64,000 bases of DNA from Psilocybe azurescens (taxonomy: Eukaryota > Basidiomycota > Agaricomycetes > Agaricales > Agrocybaceae), in the NCBI GenBank assembly GCA_023853785.1, contig JAJIRX010000601.1, positions 166,471 to 230,470 on the forward strand, given 5' to 3'. Under the pieces are notes generated by a model that was not told the origin of the DNA, searched no databases, and was given only the letters and a program-made list of their open reading frames with translations. Positions within the stretch are counted from its first letter, which is position 1. Each line of letters begins with the position of its first letter. Shown here one piece after another: positions 37,397-47,590 of the stretch. The position numbers and the translations under genes are program-made.

Positions 37397-37717
37397 AGCG
37401 GGTTTCTATGGCCTACAAATATAACGCCTTCTATATTCTTCCGTCCATTTCAATGCACACTGCATATAGCCTTCCTACAGTCTCACTAGCTAGCCAGGCG
37501 CAGCTTCTTCATACGCAGCCAAAGTTACTAAGGTGAAGGTATAGTTGGATTCTGAAGCGGGTTTCTATGGCCTACAAGTATGACGCCGTCTACACCGCAT
37601 TATGTTATTCCTCTCTATTTCAATGCACACTGCACTGCAAGCGCATAGCCTCTCTTACAGTCTCACTAACTAGCCAGGCGCAGCTTTCTTCCTGCGCAGC
37701 CAAAGTTACTAGGGTGA
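37377..37717 (+). repeat. Tandem duplication of the METTL16 3' end
   Basis: Two direct copies, roughly 37377-37533 and 37534-37717, each beginning AAGGTATAGTTGGATTCTG and containing TTCTATGGCCTACAA, TTTCAATGCACACTGCA and CTAGCCAGGCGCAGCTT. The first copy starts inside the last six codons and stop of METTL16, so the duplication carries the end of that ORF into the 3' flank. The second copy is longer by about 25 bases. Confidence 0.9.
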
Positions 37718-37794
37718 TGGCTACTTTTGTGATAGGTAAAATGCCGGTTATCAAGGCATTGCTCTAGCTCAGGAATCAGAATGTCGTCGACATA

Positions 37795-38579
37795 CTATCT
37801 GGTCAGCATTCGTTCGACGACCAGGGCCGAAACAAGGATCTCGTCCATGATCTGATGACCAAGTGGGTAAACTGTGAGTGTCGCGTCCGGATGTGGAGGG
37901 GACCTATCTGGTGGTGGGGGATGAGGACAGCTATTTTGATACTTTGAGGCGCAGATGATGATGGCTGGGATGTCTGGTTCGATAGGGGCAAATAGCACTT
38001 CAATTCCATAGAAATGCAGAGGTTTAATAATGCATTAGAAACAGTAGCGTGATCACTCACGATGCATAGCGGTGATCCGTCTTCGAGGATCTCGCGACAG
38101 TCCCAGTGCAGTCGGTGTGCGAGAATCCAGTTGAAATGTTTCTGTAGTAATGTAAATAGTCATAACCATTTGACGGTAGACACAAACTTACAGGAGACGA
38201 GTTTACGCTATAGAGAACATTCGTGAGCCGCGTAGCCGTGTCTCCCATCCTTAGCACAGCCCGCTTGTTATTCAGTGAAATCCTAATCTCTCGCCATGTA
38301 AGTAACCGCAGTCGAAGGTATAGCGCAGAATCTTGCTCACGCAAACTCTGCGACGTGATTTTCGGCAGGGTTTACACCGCACCGTATGATCTTCGTCACA
38401 TACGAGACAGGAAGGAAAGGATTTAAATCGAGCTCGACGCAGATGCGATAGAGAGGTGTCTGATTCGCGGCGTCCGAAGGTGGCATAAGGTACATCGAGT
38501 CCTGGAACCATCCCGTGAAGGTGTATATTGTAGGGTTCTCGGATTGGTTCCTTCTTCTGTAACATCGTCGGAGCCGCAT
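37795..38579 (-). CDS. DUF6593-like basidiomycete protein
   Basis: Minus-strand exons: one from about 38579 (MRLRRCYRRRNQ, or from an in-frame ATG at 38657) reading IYTFTGWFQDSMYLM and YRICVELDLNPFLPVSYVT; then SLNNKRAVLRMGDTATRLTN after an intron with a GC|GTGAGC donor near 38345; then WILAHRLHWDCREILEDGS; and a final exon ending QIMDEILVSALVVERMLTR at 37795. The order and motifs resemble small basidiomycete proteins I associate with DUF6593, a family without a known function; that name is from memory. The join into the last exon does not keep a single frame, so either an intron boundary is misplaced or a base is missing in the C-rich tract near 37915. Confidence 0.5.
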
Positions 38580-41500
38580 GATCCAAATATCAGATATCAT
38601 TAAGATGAAGGCGAGCTGAAAGACGAACCCTGGCATTGTATGTTGCCCAACCTTCACAACTGCTTCATAGCTACATTGTAATGATAATGTGACATCATGA
38701 GCACGCTGGTCGTGTGCTCGAAGGGGAGAGTTGAGTACTTCGGTGGTAAAGGTTCAGCGGACTTTTCCTTCGAGTCTGTAGGAGACGTGAGTCGATGTTG
38801 GCCTCGATGTTATGATTGTGAAGACGTACCTATAATCATGGTTGTATGACCGTTTTAATCAAGGAATACTTCCGCAATTTAAAGGTGCCGGTCCCCGAAA
38901 TATTGACACCTGTTTGCGGAGCAAACATTCCGGCTTGGAACGGCTCGGGCTTGAAACGTTCGACGAGCTTCAGGAAACAGTCTACTGCACGCTCTTTGGC
39001 CATCCCTTTTACCTTCCTGGCTTCATATACCCCTTGAAACAATTTTGACACACATGAAACTAACTAGCATCACTTATGATGCACGCATTAACTCTCATAT
39101 TCGCGACATATAAGTATAACCTCTTATAATCGCGACAATCTGAAATGCATCCTCGTGGATTCCGACATGTGGAATAGGTTCGTTAATCCGTATCTACTTG
39201 GTCTTGTACCTTCTTTCGACTCGCCAGTTGACAGCGCAAATGCCTTGGAGGGAAAGCTTTGGTCAGGCCTGCGTAAGTACCTCCACATGTCCGTGGATCG
39301 TCCTGGATGCTTAATATAAAGGCTAATCGTCTCAAGGAAGCAATCGAAGATCTTCTCGCATTCATTCGTCGTCCGTTGTCTAACCCAACACACCCCTAAC
39401 AGCGGCTGATCCCTTCCCATTTTGACTCTTTTGCTGCTGGTTCTGCCTCTTGGTCTTCTTTCTTCTCTTCCCTTATTAATGCTAGTCAGTGGAAATAAAG
39501 AGCCGCCCAGCTCTCTATCCCTCTTGAGCACCAACTTCGAGGACGTTGCACTCCTTTCACCAAACAGTATGGGGTTTCTCCGCTCGTATGCTCCATCTTC
39601 CATCCAACCCCTCGATACGTTCGTCTGAAAATATTCCACTTTAGACATATACCCCTATCTTTCGAAACTGCATCGGGGTCGAGTTACAAGGTCTTGTTTT
39701 CTCATGGAAGATCTTACGGGCTGGGATACCGTATTGTAATTTTGCTCGTTTCTTTTGTTTTGGGATTACTCTGTGCTGCGTCCCTTTGGTTCGGCCTGCT
39801 TTTCGATTCAGTGGGTGGGGCAAAGATTCTTCGCTATTGGATCTACAGTCTGTTGCTAGTGCATCACACTGGAATAAGTTCTATGATGGCGGAGCCAGAG
39901 ACGGAGGTGATATCCTGGTACGGGCTGAAAGGGGGAACACTGCCTGCGGTACGCTACCAGGGAGTACACAGCTAAACTTACAGGAGGACCTTCTGTGGAT
40001 ACCGTGGGCCAGGGTGACATGATGAAGCTATGTAGAGATACACCGACTGTGATACACGGCCAGACGTTGTTCACAGACTTTTGTCAAGATTTGGTGAGCT
40101 AGATCAAGTTCGATCATTTCAGAGTACCTACTTTGACAGGGATTTGGGCGTGGAGTGTGGGGATTCTGGGTCGTGGACTTTGAGGAGAGCGATTGCGAAA
40201 CGAAGTGGGGAGATTTCGTTGATCTTGTGCGTTACCTTACCACTTTCATCTTGCGTGCTAATCAACCTCCAGGGATGTACATATCTGAATGGGGGTCGAG
40301 AAGAACATTTCCGAGTTCGTCTTTCAGTTTCCTTGTCCACCCTCTGCGTCATATATCATGGTTTCATTGACCATTCCCGCCCTCTCAGCGTGTCAAATCC
40401 CAGCTGGAGAATCTACCAACGGGCTCGAGCTGGCAAATCATGTGTGCTACTACGCCTGCAGATATAGATGGACATCACTTTGGTGGTCCGGATAGATGCC
40501 ATAGCTCGGTAATGTTTGATTTTTACATTTTCTTTTCTTGTACTGCCTCGTAGAGGCAGATAATTCTAATATGGGCACCTTTACAGCCAGCATGGGGAAC
40601 GTACGGGGTGTGGGATTTGACAGATGGTTCTTGTGGTGTCAATCTATCCAACATGCAACGCGATGATTGAGTGGATTATTTGATTCCATTTGAGTGGGGA
40701 TGATGGACTGTGCTGCTGAGAATTAGATAAATGATAGAGCGAGTAATATTATGAAGCTGTTGCAGCCCTCTTGGAAAACATTGATTCTAGCAACCTATGG
40801 CTTTCCGAACACATTTATGTCAATCAGGCGGATTCTGCTTATTGGAGAAATTTTAGCTTGCGAACACGCAGTTATCCTAGAACTACAATATTAGTTTAAT
40901 AGCGTCATTGTCCTTGTCCTTGGCTGATACAGAACGGTTTATAAGAGATTGTTTTTAAAATGTTCACACAATCGAAGAGATGCACGGGGGCTAAAAATCA
41001 TTTTTAACACTTCGAATGTATGATACGAGAAATTTCTATCCCAACAAAGATCTATGAGGTATACGTATCTGAATTGAACAGTCTTGTTCCGATATTTATC
41101 CAGTGCCCAGTGCCATGGCCAGTAGGTACCTGTGCGATAAGTTTTAGGAGGTAATCTAATCTATATTTAGATATTCTATTACGCCTTTCGGGTATTCCAC
41201 ATAATACACGATTAGAGACATGACAGTGATGGGTATTGTTAAATGTGATCCTTTTCTTGACCTAGTTAACAGTATTGATCTGTCTGTAGATGTCCATTGA
41301 AATGGCACTCTACGTGAATGATCATGTGGAGCCGTAGTAGGAATTGTCCCTTTTCGATGAGGTACATTCCGTTCAAGGGACTTGAATATCTACAGATTGA
41401 CATCTACTGACCGGAAGCCTACTGTAACTGTACATTGAGTATCTACGAAAAAATTGTCTTTGTAAGACTCAAGCATGTCTCACGAGCGGCATCATAAGGG

Positions 41501-41818
41501 AATGTGGTTTATCGCCGCAACTTTTCATCATGGAAACAGTCTGACATTTGACACTTGACTCTACCGTGGCAGTCGCATATGAGGCAGCCCGCTCAGGACA
41601 GCGAATGGATGTTCCCAGAATAGTCGCCATATCAGTATACACAACAGCTCTTTGCTTCGTATATGCCCTTTCTTGTCTTCCCTCCTCGGTGAATCACTCT
41701 AGTAGGCTCGGGAGCTCTGAATTCTGCTTGACAGGTCTCGAAGACCTTTTCCTTTCCCGTCGTTTATCTCAGATCATTCCTTCCAGTTACTTCTCCTTGC
41801 ACTTGCAGCTTTTCCAAA
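38580..41818. other. Poorly resolved region, possible plus-strand gene remnants
   Basis: Several coding-like plus-strand patches are seen: CILVDSDMWNRFVNPYLL and ALEGKLWSGLR near 39140-39280, SASHWNKFYDGGARDGGDIL near 39850-39920, VDTVGQGDMMKLCRDTPTV near 39995-40055, and PAWGTYGVWDLTDGSC near 40585-40640. Some are bounded by plausible splice signals. I could not join them into one protein, nor name a family. A 174-codon minus-strand ORF at 39124-39648 overlaps the first patches. The last kilobase (40700-41800) shows nothing. Confidence 0.35.
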
Positions 41819-43078
41819 ATGCAGACCATGATTTCGACTATCTCTCCCGGTGACTTTCAGGTGGTTTCAGATGAAAACCTAGGGGCCATGCAAATTGCCA
41901 CATTCCTCAGCTTGATATTGTTTGGTGTATCACTAAGCCAAGGATACACGTACTTCCGGAGAAGTAGGAGCGATAGGACCTCCCTTAAACTCATGGTTCG
42001 TCGAAGCTTGCTCTGTTCTCCTATAAAATGATCTCAAATGAGCTTAAGGTCTCTCTACTTTTGTGCGACTGAGATTTCTGCTTTAGTCCATTTCCTGGCT
42101 CACCGTATCGCTTGTGATTAAGATTTCTGGAAACACTCCATTCCTTTACCGCCTCGATGGCTATTTATTACGATACCGTTACAAGATGGAAGACTGCGAA
42201 AGCCAATTCCTATCCTATTTCCGCTAGCGTTGTAGTGGAAATTCTCATCACCCTCATTGTTCAGGTACCAAAATCCCGTCAATTACCGGTTACGTCAACA
42301 TATTAATATCCATTACTTTCTCCACAAAGTGCTTCTTCTCGTTGAGAATATACAGATTTTCGCAGAGGCTTCCCGTCAGCATTGCTTGCTTCATCTTCTC
42401 ATTACTACGATTCATAGGCGGTACGGCCATATCGGTTGTGACTTTTCTTGACGTTCCTAGGGGGCCAACAAATGGAATTGGATTGGGAGTGCATTTCGAC
42501 TGGCTCATCACTTCTGCCTTGACCTGTGGTGCCGTTGCGGATATTCTAATCGCGATATGCATGACATATTATCTTCGCAAATTTGCATCGCCCACCAATC
42601 TTTTCTCGTGAGCTATCATCATTTGTTGATTCCTACATGGTTCATACTGAGAGTTGGGATTGTAGAACGACAACAATTTTGAACCGCCTGATTCGGTTTT
42701 CACTGCGTATGTTCTTCGTCGAATCAAATAGATTTTTGAAATGACATCTGTGCCGTTCTAGAAACAGGACTGATCACCAGGTAGTACATGAATAATCTTT
42801 TTCTGATATTTTTCTTTTCTAATGAATATTGGGGCTTCAAATAGTATGACCTCTGTGGCAGTCATTACTTGTGTAAGCCGACTTCACATCCACCTGCTAT
42901 GTCGCTTTTATTGACATAACTGTATTGATATAGTTTCAAGCAATGCCTAACAGTGAGAAGACTACTGGACACTGTAAATGTGTAGCTAAAGTAATACAAA
43001 GTGATTTGGTTCAGTCTTTATGTTCTCTTGGCTAAATGTGAGTTCTCCGAGCTGCTCTGCCTAAAGGGCTTCCTTTGA
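41819..43078 (+). CDS. DUF6534-type seven-helix membrane protein, paralogue 1
   Basis: Starts MQTMISTISPGDFQVVSDEN and reads IATFLSLILFGVSLSQGYTYF; then FLETLHSFTASMAIYYDTVT; a long exon from 42330 with CFFSLRIYRFSQRLPVSIAC, WLITSALTCGAVADILIA and YYLRKFASPTNLFS; then TTTILNRLIRFSLQ, TGLITSMTSVAVITC, FQAMPN and IWFSLYVLLAKCEFSELL, ending at the TGA 43076-43078. Order and motifs match the C-terminal DUF6534 domain of Agaricomycete membrane proteins, expanded in mushrooms and of unknown function. Most junctions are clean GT..AG. One is not: between a 14-nt exon-like piece (SISWL) and FLETLHS only 22 nt remain where paralogue 2 has a normal intron, so this copy may be damaged there. Confidence 0.75.
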
Positions 43079-44043
43079 CCCATCATTCAGTGTATTCCAA
43101 CTCTCTCTTTGTATCGTAAGCGCGATACAGAATAGTCGCTGTGACACTAGGATCTAACACATACTTAACACCCTATCAGATTAAATGCACGCCCTCTTGG
43201 GCAACACGATAGTGACAGTGGTGACAAGGTCCCACAAAGTACTCTGGAGTTTACTCCTGGTTCCGGGCCTATTTCGGTATGCCGTGTGCCATGCGTGCTA
43301 TTGAGTCTACTAAGATCAAGATCCGAACTTAGGTATCGTTCCAAGTCTCCCGCCCAGGTGACATGCACGAATGGTGCCCTCCTCTATTGTCGAAGGCAAG
43401 TATCAGGTCCAAATCATTGTTCGTACCCCTATCAAAACTAAATCAATCAATTGCACTAGCTGGAAGAGGTGTGATATGCCAATCTAGGTAAGACTCTGAT
43501 AATTATTGAGCAATACAACTGACTTGTCAAGAGCCGATCAGTTGAGGACATCCGCGAGCCCTCCGCTCACAATCCTCGAAGGATGTTTTGGACTTGTCGT
43601 TGGGTTGTGCCGTGAATATTGACACGGAGCGGTACATAGTATCACTCCAATGGGAAGTTTACACAAAATATATTCTATTGGTGACCAGAATATTTGGAAT
43701 TCGAGATGAGTTGTCTAATTTTCGGCAGACTTTCGGCATATATTCTGTGACTCGCATTAATATGAATATATTAGGACGGAGCTTCATCAGAAGTTTAGCA
43801 ATTTACTTTTTGGGGTTGTGCAAGGGTAAAAAGTGAACAAAAAGTGAGTAATTGGCAATTAAAAAAGTCCAGGGTCTCGACTAGAAAAGCGAGATTTTGT
43901 GGGAAAATCATTTTACAAAATCTGATCGACTGTTGTGATTTCTGTCATTCGTAATACACCTTATATAGATTACTTTCTGACCTTTCCACTTTTTGACTTA
44001 CTGCTTGACTATAATAAGCTCAAAACTGTCAAAAAGTGAACAA
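43079..44043. other. Intergenic, left flank of the Plavaka element
   Basis: No gene recognised. AAAAAGTGA occurs several times around 43828-43850 and 44025, and its reverse complement near 43990; this may be a small decayed element, but no clear ends are visible. Confidence 0.4.
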
Positions 44044-44982
44044 TTAAAATCAAGGGGTGACACTAAAAAAACATGTGACGGTTAGTTAGTCCAGGCCAAT
44101 AGGTCCTTAAAAAATAAAATTAGAGGGTATTTCTGGCCCAGCGAGCACAAATGTACAGTTTTCATCAGACTTAGGTCTCCAAAGAACAATGGAGGCCCAA
44201 AACCAGTAATTGATGATGAATTTGGAAATATGGCACTGATATCTATAATTAGAGGGCCATACCATCACCATCGGCAAAACGGCGCAAACTATACATTGCA
44301 ATATATAGTCCTTGTAAGGTAGCTAAGGGCACTAATGCCCAAAAGTTAATGAATAGTCAAACCTGAAGACTACATTTCGGTAAGGCCCGATCTTAATTTA
44401 TTATTTATAAAACATTAGTGTACCTTGTAAGGTGGCTCGAAAATTTGGTATCATTGTAAGGTAGTATATCTTTTAATAGACACAATGATTTACCATCTTT
44501 ACAAGACACTTTATATGACTATGTATTGCTTCTCAGACAGATGACACTCCGCTCGATCAGAAAATTAAAACACGTTATTGATTGATGGCAGATACAATTA
44601 CACATTGGGAGGTATTTACAGCCGACTGGCACCCGTGCGACGAGAAGGGAACACAGAGACAATGAAGAGAAAAAAAACATACTAATACAACCTCCTGTAA
44701 CATGTGGAGCGCAGGCGAATAAAGAAAATAATAAACTGTGGAGCAATCAAAGACATATTAAAAATGGTAATCCAGACAAAAGTGCAACGTACCTGACTAT
44801 TGGAACAAGGTGCTTTTGTAACGACCCTCGAAGTTTTGAACGGCACGGGCAAGAGGGGCTGGTAGCGTCGGGAAGGGGAGCTGGTTGGAGTGGGGCTGAG
44901 AGCAGGGGGAACAGAGAACGAAACGGTGCGAGCACGATGCTCTCCATCTGCATGGTGGGTGTGGTTGTGATCGCCTGGCCAG

Positions 44983-47409
44983 CTAGATTGATGACGATGA
45001 CTGGCATGGGATCCTGACGACCCTGGAATGGTGGATGTGCGTTGGAGGGCACGCGGGGCATGTGCTGCTGGGGGAGAAGATTGACGCGGGACATGTGTTG
45101 CGGGGGAGAAGATTGAAGAGGAGATGGATGATGCCCGTAAAAGCGGGGATTGTTGTGGGCAAGAGGGGCGTTTCCGTAGGACCCCTGACATATGGCCAAA
45201 ATGTCGTTGGCAAATACGGACAAAAATTTGAGATTTTTGGAAAATGATGTCGTAGAATCCGGACAAAATAGCTCGAAAATCGAAAAAGGACGTCTTAAAT
45301 TATCGGACAAGAGCCACAAATTTTTAAAATGTTGTCATCGGAATACGGACAAATGGTAGAGTGGTTGGAAGCTTGCGCATCGTTATGATGAAGTATAGGT
45401 TCAATCCTGATATAACGTATATCTGTTTGTTTTCCGATGTCGAGAAAGTACCACATATGCATCGGAACACTCGGAAAATTTTACAATACTGCATTGCCTT
45501 ATAGGCGTCGGCGAGGCGAAAAATCGACCTAACGTAGAAAAAATGGCCTTTTTCGAAGGCCGTTGCCAAAATCCGGACAAAAATTGAAAACGAAAAAGGA
45601 CGTTGCAAATCCGGACAGATTTGGACCATGCTGTCCGGACACAAATTTTGAGATTTCGGGTTTTTGCCAACGACATTTTGGCCATATGTCAGGGGTCCTG
45701 TTTCCGTGTACATTTGAGAGTCGCGGAAAATATATATACTTGCTGAGGAATCTTGAGTGCCAAGCGTATTTGTGCCTTGCATATTTGTGCCTTGACTACC
45801 GGGAACGTTGAGTTCTTGACTGGCATCTTGATGACCTGCTTGTGTAGTCGAGTAATCGACATAAACTTGAGTTTCTGGCAGGTGTTCGGGTGCTGTATTT
45901 TCATTTTCCAGTTCGACCTGGGCAGCCTTGCGTTGCTTGATAGCTGCAAGCTGGGAGCGGATTGCGTTCGCTGTTGATGGCCCTTCTTGGTTGTCGCTGT
46001 CATCAACAGAGTCGAGTTCGGCACCAAAGACTTGTCTGCACAGCGCGCAGTAGTCAATAATAGATAAAGAAATGAACTAAATAATCACTCACACATTCCA
46101 CCATTCAATCAAATCATGGTACCATTCCGGGTCTTCCTCCTTGGCAATGTCAATTGTTTCCAAGACGGCATAAAAGAACTTATCCGTTTTAAACAAGCGA
46201 TCATCTTGACGCCAATCAAGAGATTCCGAGATCGCAAATCGATACTGTATGAACAGATAAGCCCAATTCAAACGATGAGAATCACCATACCTGAACACAA
46301 GTATATGCGATGCTCGGCGGAGTGACTGATTTCATTTTGTTTCTTTTAGCCTGTGAGGATTTGGTGCGTGTCAATCCTGGCTCCTTCATCGCTGATGATG
46401 GGGATGTAAATATATGCTTGAAAGTCTTACAAAGCGTGAGTAAGAAAACAAAAAAATGAATGGAATTTACCTTGACAAGAATATTACTCTTAAACATACC
46501 GGATATGATATGTTCGGGGTCATACTCATCCCAACAGAAGTTGGGCAGGTCGCGCCATGATACCTTGGCGCTGCCACTTGCCATTTTCCTACGGTATCTA
46601 TGCCAAAGCGTTAGTATATGCGGCTATATGCTAACAGAATACCATGTGGCACTTACCCTTCTGGGTCATCGTCAAATGCATCACGGTTTTTCACCGGACA
46701 CAACAAGCGCGCAAGCTGTATATGCGCAAAACCTCTTCCCGACTTTAAATCATTGTTGGGAATGGGCGGATCGAGTCTCTGGTTTGGCATACATGCAGCT
46801 GTATATCCCAGCACAGCCCTCTTGAGGCTGGAGATATCGTTAGACCGCGCAGCCCCTGTTGCATTGTTCATCTCATATCGATGTTAGTAAAATAAAAATA
46901 GATTGATCAAGTAAGAACGCTTACCGCCTTTGCAAGATTGTCCAGGCGATCAGCACTGCTAGTGAAGAATTCCATGTCCTCCTCAAAGCTCAGAATTTTC
47001 TTCTTCATCTCCATGTAGACTTCCAGAATACTTCGATTCTCATCGCGAAATCTAATTATATTTATTTAGCTATCAAATTGATGGATGAACTGCTCAACAC
47101 TTACTCACGCCGAGACTGTCCCCCATATGAAGTAGAATCCCACATGATACCTTTGTCAAGGACATCTGCCCAATCAGTGTCGATATTCCCATTTCGTGTC
47201 TTCCATGCAGCAAATCTTGACCAGTACTCAAATATGTTGCTAGAAAAAATTAATTAATCATTGTAGAGATAAAGTAAATAGAAACTCGCTCCGATTTATA
47301 TGTTCTTTTTTTTCTTGGAGGGTGCTGTGTCAAATACCTCCTCGAGCCTATGTTTTCGGGCTTGAGTCTGGTCACTCTCTGACATTGCTTCGATAGGGGA
47401 ATGAGGCAT
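44983..47409 (-). CDS. DUF6698-type protein carried by the Plavaka element (interrupted)
   Basis: Starts about 47409 with MPHSPIEAMSESDQTQARK. Multi-exon reading continues with FEYWSRFAAWKTRNGN, LKRAVLGYTAACM, RGFAHIQLARLLCP, SWRDLPNFCWDEYDPEHI, HIFTSPSSAMKEP, YRFAISESLDWR and DPEWYHDLIEWWN. This set (RGF.H....LLCP, then HIFTSPSS, then a closing WWN) is what I know as DUF6698, found in basidiomycete genomes and without an assigned function. A low-complexity tail follows (GTNTQGTNTLGTQDS). MITE copy B is inserted at codon ...QMYTET; removing it and one target copy continues in frame to a stop near 44983. The first exon also looks out of phase at an A8 run (47307-47314 region). The gene lies divergent to the transposase with the start codons about 180 bp apart, so they share a promoter region. 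Confidence 0.7.
45170..45707 (+). mobile_element. MITE copy B nested in the Plavaka element
   Basis: A 522-bp element at 45178-45699, nearly identical to copy A at 34652-35182 and in the same orientation, with the same 37-bp terminal inverted repeats. The 8-bp direct repeat GTTTCCGT flanks it at 45170-45177 and 45700-45707. It interrupts the 3' part of the DUF6698-type gene, so it arrived after the Plavaka element had formed. Confidence 0.93.
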
Positions 47410-47590
47410 TGATGGTCAGGGGCAAGATTGAATCTGCGATTTCTCCCGAATATGTCTTATGTTTCAAGCACGTGATCGTGTTTTGCGACGCGTAATTCTG
47501 AAAGTTCAAGTTTAATTTTGATTATTCACCCCTATTGAATGCTGCCCATGCCGGCTGTAATGCGATATATTTCTTCTCATCATTGCTCTA

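Noticed and set aside
39124..39648. 174-codon minus-strand ORF
   Set aside because: No family resemblance, biased composition, and it overlaps more protein-like plus-strand patches.
44682..45319. Long minus-strand ORFs spanning the left end of MITE copy B
   Set aside because: They read from MITE sequence into the DUF6698 tail; the junction is an insertion scar, not a separate gene.
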